Assembly: GCA_039208375.1 (NCBI GenBank) | Contig: JBCCRC010000009.1 | Coordinates: forward strand, 1-64,000 | Source of the DNA: JANQPC01 sp039208375 | Lineage (GTDB): Bacteria; Pseudomonadota; Alphaproteobacteria; Rhodobacterales; Rhodobacteraceae | Direction of reading: 5' to 3' | Length of the DNA: 64,000 nt | Shown: positions 17,474 through 25,717 of the stretch, one piece after another | How positions within the stretch are numbered: the first letter of the stretch is position 1 | How the letters are laid out: every line of letters starts with the position of its first letter | Notes under the pieces: model-generated | Told to the model about the DNA's origin: nothing | Database searches by the model: none | Seen by the model: only the letters and a program-made list of their open reading frames with translations | Program-made: the position numbers and the translations under genes

Positions 17474-18834
17474 GCTTCGAGGGCGCAGCGCAGAAGTTCC
17501 AGATCCTCTGCGATCTGACTGTCATTCTGCTTCAGTTCCTCGATCCGGCGCACGCCGTGCATCACAGTTGTATGATCCCGCCCGCCGAAGCGGCGCCCGA
17601 TCTCCGGCAACGACCGCGAGGTCATGTGCTTGGCCAGATACATCGCCACCTGCCGCGGGCGCGCGAACGTGCGCACGCGCTTGGGGCCCACCAGATCGCT
17701 GATCCGAATGTTGTAGTGATCAGCCACTTTACGTTGAATTTCCTCAACCGTGATCTTCCGATCCGATGCGCGCAGCACATCGGCCAGGCAATCCTGCGCC
17801 AGTTCCAGCGTGATCTCGCGGCCCACAAGGCTACCGAACGCGAAAAGCCGCATCATCGCGCCCTCGAGCACACGTACGTTGGTTGAGATCCGGTGCGCCA
17901 AAAACTCTAGCACCCCATCGGCAATTTCTAGATCGCGAAACTGCTCGCTGTACTGTTCCACCTTCTGCTGAAGGATGCCGAGGCGTAGCTCGTAGTTCGT
18001 TGGATGCAGATCCACCACGAGGCCCGATTGCATGCGACTGACAATGCGATCTTCGATACCGCGTATCTCCGTCGGCGCACGATCAGCCGAAAGAATGATC
18101 TGCTTGTTCTGGTCAACGAGCGCGTTGAAGGTGTGGAAGAACTCCTCCTGCGTCGCCTCTTTCCCGGCAATGAATTGAACGTCATCCACCATCAGAACAT
18201 CGACGGAGCGGAAGAGTTCCTTGAAGCCGATCATCTCCTTATCCCGCAGCGCCTGAACAAAACGGTACATGAATTGTTCCGCCGACAGATAGACCACGCG
18301 CATGTTGGGCTGGCGGGCCTGAAGATCCCACGCGATGGCGTGCATCAGGTGAGTTTTACCAAGCCCGACACCGCCATAGAGGAAGAGTGGATTGAAGGTG
18401 ACGAGGCCGCCTTCTGCCACGCGTTTGGCTGCCGCATGGGCAAGCTCATTTGGCTTACCCACAACAAACGAATCAAACGTGAAACGCGCATCCAAGGGCG
18501 CCCCTGGCAATGGCCCCACCTCGGCCAGCCGCGCGGCGGGCGACCCATTTGTATCGCCGTTCATGGTAGACCCCTTCCCTCCCGGCACGACGATTTCGCT
18601 GACCGCGAACTCGACCCGCGTGACCGGATGGCCCGAGCCTTTCATGACGCGCATGATCTGGTCCGAAAAATTGCGCGACACCCACGTGCCCATAAATTGT
18701 GTTGGAACAAGGAACTTGGCGACACCGTCTTCGAGTTGCGAAAACTCGAGCGGCTCTATCCAGTTCATGTAGTTGTTTTTGCCGACCGTACCGATAAGAT
18801 TTTCACGAATTGTACCCCACGCTTCATTCGTCAT
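17470..18834 (-). CDS. dnaA: Chromosomal replication initiator DnaA
   Basis: A 454-residue initiator. Domain I is MTNEAWGTIRENL through the NNYMNWIEPL segment. A short linker precedes domain III with Walker A YGGVGLGKTH and Walker B VLMVDDVQFI. Domain IV ends with the DNA-binding signature GRDHTTVMHGVRRIEEL. ATG 18834 matches known starts; an in-frame ATG at 18864 would add ten residues. It is followed at its 3' end by convergent trhO. Confidence 0.97.
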   Translation of the reverse strand: MTNEAWGTIRENLIGTVGKNNYMNWIEPLEFSQLEDGVAKFLVPTQFMGTWVSRNFSDQIMRVMKGSGHPVTRVEFAVSEIVVPGGKGSTMNGDTNGSPAARLAEVGPLPGAPLDARFTFDSFVVGKPNELAHAAAKRVAEGGLVTFNPLFLYGGVGLGKTHLMHAIAWDLQARQPNMRVVYLSAEQFMYRFVQALRDKEMIGFKELFRSVDVLMVDDVQFIAGKEATQEEFFHTFNALVDQNKQIILSADRAPTEIRGIEDRIVSRMQSGLVVDLHPTNYELRLGILQQKVEQYSEQFRDLEIADGVLEFLAHRISTNVRVLEGAMMRLFAFGSLVGREITLELAQDCLADVLRASDRKITVEEIQRKVADHYNIRISDLVGPKRVRTFARPRQVAMYLAKHMTSRSLPEIGRRFGGRDHTTVMHGVRRIEELKQNDSQIAEDLELLRCALEA

Positions 18835-19383
18835 CCTGACCCGACCTGTGTTTCGTTTTTTCATTGCCGACGGGCGCCTCGCATCCCGCCGTCGGGCCGC
18901 CCGGGCAAAGGCGAACCCTGTTGTCCCCTACGAAACACGGAATTGGGTCAGGCGGCCTGCTCCACCTGCGCACTGGCATACCGGCCAGAACGGCCCGCGA
19001 TACGGAAAACGTGCGCAACCTGCCGGAGAGCCCGCTCCGGGTACGGCCGTGCACGCATTAACGCATGCGCGGGGCATATCGGACATGACATTTCGGGCCG
19101 CCGCTGTAGGCACTCACGCGCAACAAGCCCAATCAGAGATCGCTGGACAGCGGTGCCTTTGCACCCCGATCCGATCCCCGCGAACGTTTTCCCGAACCCC
19201 CGGGAAAGCCCCGCCCCGTGCTGGCAGTGCACGGATTTTGACGGCGCCTCACGTTCCCTTCATGTCCCCCCAAGACGATGTGAATCGCAGGTGCAAGGTA
19301 GCAACGCCGGTGAGGCGCAGGCAACACAACTTCAGGCTTGACTAGGCCCTTTCAGCGAAAGAATCCCGGCGGTGTTGCTGGAA
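18835..19383 (-). other. dnaA upstream region, no gene
   Basis: About 550 bases between dnaA and the rpsT terminator. I see no convincing reading frame or RNA gene. It should contain the dnaA promoter and a long leader. No exact DnaA box (TTATCCACA) is visible, so I do not call it an origin. A single GAATC (a possible CcrM methylation site) lies near 19281. Confidence 0.6.
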
Positions 19384-19410
19384 TGAAAAACGCGCCCGAG
19401 AGGGCGCGTT
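19384..19410 (-). terminator. Rho-independent terminator of rpsT
   Basis: On the minus strand a nine-base GC-rich stem (AACGCGCCC with GGGCGCGTT, loop of four, 19389-19410) is followed by TTTTT. It sits 27 bases after the rpsT stop. Confidence 0.9.
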
Positions 19411-19436
19411 CGATAGGCGTGATTAGGATCAGTAGC

Positions 19437-19700
19437 TTAGCCGATCGCTTTCACTCTGGCAGCCAGACGCGACATTTTTCTCGCGGCCGTATTCTTGTGG
19501 AAAACCCCCTTGGATACGCCGCGCATCAGCTCTGGCTGGGCCGCACGCAGCGCTGCCGAGGCCGCATCACGATCGCCGGTGCCGATCGCTTCTTCCACTT
19601 TGCGGATGAACGTCCGAATCCGCGAGCGGCGCGCCTTGTTGATTTCCAGGCGCCGTAGGTTCTGACGGGCGCGCTTTTTGGATTGGGGCGAATTTGCCAT
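19437..19700 (-). CDS. rpsT: 30S ribosomal protein S20
   Basis: An 87-residue basic protein opening with MANSPQSKKRARQN and containing KARRSRIRTFIRKVEEA and KGVFHKNTAARKMSRL, all typical of bS20, which binds 16S rRNA. Single gene with its own terminator. The pairing with dnaA is usual in Rhodobacterales. Confidence 0.97.
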   Translation of the reverse strand: MANSPQSKKRARQNLRRLEINKARRSRIRTFIRKVEEAIGTGDRDAASAALRAAQPELMRGVSKGVFHKNTAARKMSRLAARVKAIG

Positions 19701-19814
19701 AGCTCTGGATGTTCCAAGTTATCTGAACGTCGATTGAAGCCGCGCTTCTAGGCGGGCGTTTCTGGCCTGTCAAGCGGGGCAGTAACGGAATCCATCGCCT
19801 TTGCCGGCCTGTCC

Positions 19815-20591
19815 TTACTTGTCGCGGAACTGGGCCTCGCGTTTGTCCACGAATGCGGCCATGCCTTCGGACTGATCTTCGGTGGCAAACAGCATGTGGA
19901 ACATGCGCCGCTCGAACAACACGCCCTCCCGCAGCGTTGTCTCGTAGCTGCGGTTAACGGCTTCTTTCACTGCCATCGTCGTCACCGCAGATTTCTCGGC
20001 AATCTTCTGGGCGGCAGCCAACGCCTCTTCGATAAGCTTCTTCGCGGGCACGATGCGCGAAACAAGGCCGGAGCGTTCTGCCTCTTCCGCCGTCATGAAG
20101 CGGCCCGTAAGATGCATCTCCATCGATTTCGATTTGCCCACAAAGCGCGTCAGCCGCTGGGTCCCGCCGAGCCCGGCAACGACGCCAAGGTTGATTTCGG
20201 GCTGCCCGAACTTTGCCGTATCGGCAGCAATGATGAAATCGCACATCATCGCAAGCTCGCACCCGCCGCCGAGCGCGTATCCTGCCACCGCGGCAATCAC
20301 GGGCTTTCGGCACCGGTTCAGCTGCTCAAGCTCGTCACCGAACAAATCGTTGGTGAAGACATCAACAAAGCTGCGGCCCGCCATCTCGGTGATATCGGCA
20401 CCGGCGGCAAAAGCCTTCTCCGATCCGGTGATGACCGTGCAACGCACTTTGTCATTCGCCTCCGCCTCTTTAAGGGCGGCGGTAAGCTCGCCCAGAAGTT
20501 CGGCATTCAGCGCGTTGCGCTGCTCCGGACGGTTCAGAGTGATGAGGCAGACGTGATCGTCCACATCCACAATGATCGTATTGTACGCCAT
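19815..20591 (-). CDS. Enoyl-CoA hydratase
   Basis: A 258-residue crotonase-fold enzyme that hydrates trans-2-enoyl-CoA in fatty-acid oxidation. Both catalytic glutamates are visible: in GGGCELAMM and in GQPEINLGVVAGLGGTQRL. The CoA-site segments FAAGADITEM and ALNAELL are also present. Length is that of stand-alone hydratases. The ATG at 20591 stands 60 bases after mutM on the same strand, so co-transcription with mutM is likely. Confidence 0.92.
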   Translation of the reverse strand: MAYNTIIVDVDDHVCLITLNRPEQRNALNAELLGELTAALKEAEANDKVRCTVITGSEKAFAAGADITEMAGRSFVDVFTNDLFGDELEQLNRCRKPVIAAVAGYALGGGCELAMMCDFIIAADTAKFGQPEINLGVVAGLGGTQRLTRFVGKSKSMEMHLTGRFMTAEEAERSGLVSRIVPAKKLIEEALAAAQKIAEKSAVTTMAVKEAVNRSYETTLREGVLFERRMFHMLFATEDQSEGMAAFVDKREAQFRDK

Positions 20592-20651
20592 GTATCCCCG
20601 CAGGCGATTGATCCGGCGGAACGCTTTAACAGCCGTGACCGTTGGATCAAG

Positions 20652-21503
20652 TTATCTTTGGCAGCTTGGGCAGTAGAAGGTAGAGCGCCCCGATTGAACT
20701 ATGCGCGTGATCGTGCCGCCACATCCGGGGGTGGGGCACTGGCCGCCTTCACGCCCATAGGCCCGGAAGGTGTGCTGAAAATATCCCAATTCTCCATCAG
20801 CTTGGCGATAATCACGCAAGGATGAACCTCCGGCTTCGATCGCCTCGCGCAGGACATCGCGGATCACCGGTACGAGGCGGCGCACCCGTGGGGCAGCAAT
20901 CCGCCGGGCCTGGCGCCGGGGGGAAATTCCAGCACGGTGCAGCGCCTCACAGACGTAAATGTTGCCAAGCCCGGCCACGATTCGCTGATCGAGCAGGGCG
21001 GCTTTTGCCGGGGTTCGGCGGCCTGCGAATGCTGCGACGAGGTAATCTTCGTGAAAGTCGTTGCCCAGCGGCTCGGGCCCGATCGATTGCAGAAGCCAGT
21101 GATCGTTTAGGGCGCTGCTGTGCGCGAGATCCATCGCGCCGAAGCGCCGCGCATCGTTGAACGTCACCCGCGCACCGCCTTCGAAACAAAGGACAACGTG
21201 ATCGTGTTTTTCGGGAGCCGGGTGGGCATGGTGGAACTGCCCCACCTGCGCACCTGAAATCAGGATCCGGCCGGACATGCCGAGGTGGATGATAAGCGTC
21301 TCCCCCGTATCGAGATCGGCGAGGATATACTTCGATCGGCGGCGAAGCGTTGTCACCCGTGCGCCCGTCAGCCGGGCAGCCATCCGTTCAGGCAGCGGCC
21401 ATCGCAGATCAGGGCGCCGCACATCGGCCATCTCAATGCGTTTGCCCTCGACCACACCAAGCAGCCCGCGCCGCACCGTTTCCACCTCGGGTAATTCGGG
21501 CAC
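20652..21503 (-). CDS. mutM: Formamidopyrimidine-DNA glycosylase
   Basis: A 283-residue base-excision repair enzyme that removes 8-oxoguanine and nicks the DNA. The start PELPEVETVRRGL gives the N-terminal proline nucleophile and catalytic Glu. KYILADLDTG carries the beta-lyase lysine region, and the C-terminus has the zinc finger with CPTPGC and FYCPSCQR. It begins with GTG 21503, divergent from ubiE with 90 bases between them. Confidence 0.97.
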   Translation of the reverse strand: MPELPEVETVRRGLLGVVEGKRIEMADVRRPDLRWPLPERMAARLTGARVTTLRRRSKYILADLDTGETLIIHLGMSGRILISGAQVGQFHHAHPAPEKHDHVVLCFEGGARVTFNDARRFGAMDLAHSSALNDHWLLQSIGPEPLGNDFHEDYLVAAFAGRRTPAKAALLDQRIVAGLGNIYVCEALHRAGISPRRQARRIAAPRVRRLVPVIRDVLREAIEAGGSSLRDYRQADGELGYFQHTFRAYGREGGQCPTPGCGGTITRIVQSGRSTFYCPSCQR

Positions 21504-21593
21504 GAACCCGCGCCTCCTCTTGCCGCGGGCGCATTGCAGCGCCCCGTTCGCGCCCTATAAGAAGGCGAGGTTTCCCGAGAACGGCAAGGGCCG

Positions 21594-22346
21594 ATGAGCA
21601 CAGACTCTTCCGAAACAACGCATTTCGGCGATCGCGTCGTCGCTGAAGACGAAAAGGCCGGCCTTGTGCATGGTGTCTTTTCGAGTGTCGCATCGAACTA
21701 CGACGTGATGAACGATGTGATGTCTGTTGGCGTGCACCGGCTCTGGAAATCAGCGATGATGGACTGGCTTGCGCCGCGCCCCGGCCAGCGGCTTTTGGAT
21801 GTCGCCGGCGGCACCGGGGATATCGCGTTCCGCTTTTTGCGCCGCGCGCCCGGAACCGAGGCCGTTGTCTGCGACATGACGGAAAGCATGCTGGTTGAGG
21901 GCCGCAAACGCGCTGAGGTTGATCAGTTGGGCGGGCGCCTGGAGTGGGTGGTGGGCGATGCGATGGCCCTGCCGTTCCCGGATGCCAGCTTCGATGCCTA
22001 TACGATTTCGTTCGGGATCCGGAACGTGACCCGGATCGACGCGGCGCTGAACGAGGCGTTTCGGGTGTTGAAACACGGCGGTCGGCTCATGGTGCTGGAG
22101 TTCTCGCAGCTTCCGAACCCCGCCTTGCAATGGGCCTATGATCGCTATTCCTACAACCTCATCCCGGCGATGGGGCAAGTGATCGCGCGGGATCGCGAGA
22201 GCTACCAGTATCTGGTCGAATCGATCCGCAAATTCCCGGATCAGGAAGCTTTTGCACAGATGATCGCGGCTGCCGGGTTCGAGAACGTGAAATACCGCAA
22301 CTTGTCGATGGGCATTGCCGCGCTGCATTCGGGGTGGAAACTCTAG
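21594..22346 (+). CDS. ubiE: Ubiquinone/menaquinone C-methyltransferase
   Basis: A 250-residue SAM methyltransferase of ubiquinone synthesis. Motif I is LLDVAGGTGDIAFRF. The UbiE signatures are YDVMNDVMSVGVHRLWK near the N-terminus and NPALQWAYDRYSYNLIP. It is directly followed by ubiB with no gap, forming a ubiquinone operon. Confidence 0.96.
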   Translation: MSTDSSETTHFGDRVVAEDEKAGLVHGVFSSVASNYDVMNDVMSVGVHRLWKSAMMDWLAPRPGQRLLDVAGGTGDIAFRFLRRAPGTEAVVCDMTESMLVEGRKRAEVDQLGGRLEWVVGDAMALPFPDASFDAYTISFGIRNVTRIDAALNEAFRVLKHGGRLMVLEFSQLPNPALQWAYDRYSYNLIPAMGQVIARDRESYQYLVESIRKFPDQEAFAQMIAAAGFENVKYRNLSMGIAALHSGWKL

Positions 22347-23876
22347 GTGCGCGGCCCGCACAACATCATTCGATTGATCCGAACCGGCGCGACATTGGAG
22401 CGGACCGGTGCGATGCGTGTCGTGCTCGATGCGTTTCAGGCGCCCGCGCCGCTGCGCATCGTTGCACGCATCCTCGGCTGGCCTTTCGCCTGGCTTGGCT
22501 TCAAAGGCGATCCGGCTTTGCCACCGGCGACGCGGGCGCTTACCGCGCTGGGCCCGGCCTACATCAAATTTGGCCAGATCCTGTCCACCCGCCCTGATGT
22601 GGTTGGCGATGAACTGGCCATGCAGCTGCGCGTTCTGCAGGATAAGCTGCCGCCCTTCTCGATGGCCGACGCCAAACGCATGTTCGCCGAAGAATTCGGC
22701 ATGTCCGTCGAAGCGGCGTTTTCGGAGTTCAGCGAACCCGTCGCGGCCGCATCGATCGCCCAAGTGCACAAGGCGCGCCTGGCTGAGACGGGCGACGCGG
22801 TCGCCGTGAAGATCCTGCGCCCCGGCATCGAGCGCGCCTTCCGCACCGATATCGACGCATTCTACTTCGCCGCCCGCCTGATCGAGTTTCTCTCACCTGC
22901 CTCGCGCCGATTGCGGCCGATCGACGTGATCGCACATTTCGAAGGCGTGGTGTTAGGCGAGCTCGATTTGCGCTTGGAAACGGCGGGCGCGGCGGAATTC
23001 GCCGCCAATACAGCAAAAGACACGGGCTTCGTGGTGCCCGAGGTGAATTGGACTTTCAGCTCCCGCCGGGTGATGACGATGGAGTGGGCGGCGGGCAACC
23101 CTGCAGGCGATATCGCCGGAATTGATGCGGCCGGGCATGACCGAAAGGATCTTGGCGAGCGCGTCCTTACCATGTTCCTGCGCCATGCGCTGCGCGATGG
23201 CTACTTTCATGCGGATATGCATCAGGGCAACCTGAAGGTCGCGGCCAACGGCGATCTCATCGCCCTTGATTTCGGGATCATGGGACGGATCGATGAATAC
23301 ACGCGCCGGGTCTATGCCGAGATCCTCTACGGCTTCATACGCAAGGACTACCAGCGTGTCGCCGAGGTTCACTTCGAGGCAGGCTATGTGCCGCCCGACC
23401 GGGATGTTGACGAATTTGCCCGCGCCCTGCGCTCTGTCGGTGAGCCAATCTTTGGCATGGATGCCTCGCGAATTTCTATGGCGCGCCTGCTGGCGTATCT
23501 CTTTGAGGTGACGGAGCGGTTCGGGATGCAAACTCGAACGGAGCTGATCCTCCTGCAACGCACGATGGTGGTGGTCGAAGGCGTGGCCCGATCACTTAAT
23601 CCGCAAATCAACATCTGGCGCGTGGCCCAGCCGATCGTTGAGGAGTACATCAAGGAAAATATCGGGCCAAAGGCTCTGGCGCGGGATCTGTTTCGCACCG
23701 CGCGGGTACTTGCGCGTTTTGGGCCGAAGCTGCCGCAGCTGGCCGAAGCAGCGCTGGTCCGTCAGGCAGCCGAGCCGCCGGCGCCGGCGCAAAACCACAA
23801 TCGGCGCGCCTTGATTTACGCCGCCGCAGGTGTCGTCACCGGTGCTGCAGCCATGTGGGTGGTCCTCACGGCCTAA
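22347..23876 (+). CDS. ubiB: Ubiquinone biosynthesis protein kinase-like UbiB
   Basis: A 509-residue protein of the ABC1/ADCK/UbiB family. It has the characteristic KFGQILSTRPD segment, EPVAAASIAQVHKA (Ala-rich nucleotide loop), VAVKILRPG, the HADMHQGN catalytic loop and ALDFGIMGRID. A hydrophobic anchor ends the protein (AAGVVTGAAAMWVVLTA). GTG 22347 follows the ubiE stop immediately. It supports ubiquinone synthesis at the inner membrane. Confidence 0.95.
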   Translation: MRGPHNIIRLIRTGATLERTGAMRVVLDAFQAPAPLRIVARILGWPFAWLGFKGDPALPPATRALTALGPAYIKFGQILSTRPDVVGDELAMQLRVLQDKLPPFSMADAKRMFAEEFGMSVEAAFSEFSEPVAAASIAQVHKARLAETGDAVAVKILRPGIERAFRTDIDAFYFAARLIEFLSPASRRLRPIDVIAHFEGVVLGELDLRLETAGAAEFAANTAKDTGFVVPEVNWTFSSRRVMTMEWAAGNPAGDIAGIDAAGHDRKDLGERVLTMFLRHALRDGYFHADMHQGNLKVAANGDLIALDFGIMGRIDEYTRRVYAEILYGFIRKDYQRVAEVHFEAGYVPPDRDVDEFARALRSVGEPIFGMDASRISMARLLAYLFEVTERFGMQTRTELILLQRTMVVVEGVARSLNPQINIWRVAQPIVEEYIKENIGPKALARDLFRTARVLARFGPKLPQLAEAALVRQAAEPPAPAQNHNRRALIYAAAGVVTGAAAMWVVLTA

Positions 23877-25035
23877 CGCGCTGGCGCGTTAGACGCGCCT
23901 CTACGGCCAGCCACATTCGGGTCGGGGCGACGGAATGCGGCCGAACGGCGGGTGTGCCGTCCGGCCCCTCACGCTCTGAACCTGTCACCGGCCATCACTT
24001 GCACGCAAGTCACAGCCCACACGTTTGTTGCGTACGGCGCGGCGCAGGCCGCCACATCTTAGGCCAAAGGCTTTAGCAACCGCGACGGGCGCACCGGTTG
24101 GCGCACAGCACGACGCCGTCGAAGCACACGTGCCGCAACGCAACGGCGGTCACACATCGCACCTTGCGGGCGTGCCGGGATCGTATCAGTCAAACGCTCG
24201 AACCGAAGGGGCCCCGCCAGCAGCCAAGGCTTTTTCGAATGGCCGCACGGCAGTGCTGCCTTCGGCCTGCACAGGTCTTGCAGCCGCTACGACGATACCC
24301 AACGCACGAGGGCACCGCGCGGCCCATCATAACCCTACAAAGAAGGGCCCCCAGTAACGGCATACAATCATCGAGTCACGCGCAATAACCTTGGCCACGC
24401 AAGGCACGTTGAGGGTCGGCGAGCATAAGCACCGGTGAAACAATCAAACCGATGGGGCACCATGAACGACCAAGGCTTGCCCCAATCATCGGATCGCGGC
24501 GCTACCTGCCGCTTGCAGACGTGTAGCAGCCGAGCTGCCGCCTACGGGCATACCCATCGGAAAGGCTTAAGGGCGGGCATCGCACTACCATACACCAAAC
24601 CTAGAAAGAGCCGGTGAAGTGCCGGTTGGGGGCATTCATTGCGTCATCGAAACGCCCAGCCTGGGGTGCCCGGATCCAGAAACCGAATGGAGGGCAGGAT
24701 CATTTACGTCGGTTGCCTGCTCCAAAGCCTTTGTCGCGCCCAAGTGGCAACATAGTCCCAGATCGCACCGACATGGCGGCTTGCCTAGCGCGTGTCGCGG
24801 GGCGTCGCCCAAAAAACCTCGCCCGACCCATTAAATGGAGAGGGCGCCGCGCGCGGAACCTTCCCATTCAACGCATGCGCCGCGCCCTGCACAGTGCTGT
24901 GGAACCAAACTACCGCTCTGATACGAACTGCGCCCAGCCACAGGCCAGTACGTGCGTCAGGCCCTTGCAAAAAACGTCCAGGCAACGAATGCAGCGGGCG
25001 TGCCAAGCACCGGGGCCTGCAAGGCCCGGCTTGCG
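23877..25035. other. 1.16-kb region without a convincing gene
   Basis: This lies between the 3' ends of ubiB and flgD. Short open frames occur on both strands, but none has a ribosome site, plausible start and recognisable protein together. A perfect seven-base hairpin (23883-23899, GGCGCGT/ACGCGCC) just after ubiB may help end its transcript, though no T run follows. An imperfect hairpin lies at 24449-24492. I found no tRNA, RNase P, SRP or tmRNA signature. It could be decayed coding sequence or a junction left by rearrangement. Confidence 0.6.
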
Positions 25036-25707
25036 TCACACAGGGCTCGCCTCGGCGCGCAGCCCGGTAACATCAGATGCCGCAGTCTGGGTACCGTCGG
25101 CAAATACCGCCACTGGGCCTGTCGCCTCATCACGCACCTCGGCAATCCGGCCCCAGGTTTCCGGAACCGACACGCCGATTGGCTCACCCGCCTGGAACGC
25201 CTCGATCTCAAAGCTGTAAAAGCCCTCGGGCACTGTTGCGCCCGCATTATCATCGCCTGCCCAGGTTAGTGATGCGCGCGCCGGATCAATTGCGCGCCGC
25301 TGCACCTCACCACCCGAGGGATCTCGCACAATTAGTGTCGCCTGATCCGCCTCAAGCGGGATCTTGGGAAAAAGCTCGATCGGCGCGCCATCGAAACGGG
25401 CAGGAACTTCGGCGCGCCCATCCAGGCCGACCCAGCCCGCGATCTCGGCCACCCCGCCGAGCGCCATCGAACCCACGAGGCTTTCGAGAAGCTCGTTGGT
25501 CTGGACCTGCTGTTCGACGCCAGAGAACGTGGCGAGTTGAACCGCGAAATCAGACGATTCGATCGGGTTCAGCGGATCCTGATTCTCAATTTGGGCCGTA
25601 AGCATCCGAAGGAACGTGTCGAAATCGGAATTGATCGTGTCCGACGTGCTGTCCGGCTGCGGTGCAGGCATTGTGCTCTGGGTCGAGGTAATTGAAGTCG
25701 GTTCCAT
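25036..25707 (-). CDS. flgD: Flagellar hook assembly protein FlgD
   Basis: A 223-residue hook cap protein needed to polymerise FlgE. The conserved N-terminus is visible as FLRMLTAQIENQDPLNPIESSDFAVQLATFS. A flexible region and a beta-rich Ig/tudor-like domain follow (WAGDDNAGATVPEGFYSFEI). It begins ten bases after fliK and has the ribosome site GAGAGGAA. Confidence 0.94.
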   Translation of the reverse strand: MEPTSITSTQSTMPAPQPDSTSDTINSDFDTFLRMLTAQIENQDPLNPIESSDFAVQLATFSGVEQQVQTNELLESLVGSMALGGVAEIAGWVGLDGRAEVPARFDGAPIELFPKIPLEADQATLIVRDPSGGEVQRRAIDPARASLTWAGDDNAGATVPEGFYSFEIEAFQAGEPIGVSVPETWGRIAEVRDEATGPVAVFADGTQTAASDVTGLRAEASPV

Positions 25708-25717
25708 CGGGTTCCTC

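Noticed and set aside
19490..19500. DnaA-box-like TTTTCCACA on the minus strand
   Set aside because: It has one mismatch and lies within the rpsT coding sequence, where it encodes conserved residues (VFHKN).
24449..24492. Imperfect hairpin with CCGAT-GGGGCA and TGCCCC-ATCGG arms as an RNA gene
   Set aside because: The arms need a four-base bulge and no promoter, terminator or known RNA signature accompanies them.
24614..25219. 200-codon plus-strand open frame overlapping flgD
   Set aside because: It runs antisense into flgD, has Arg/Pro/Ser-rich shadow composition and no ribosome site or recognisable domain.
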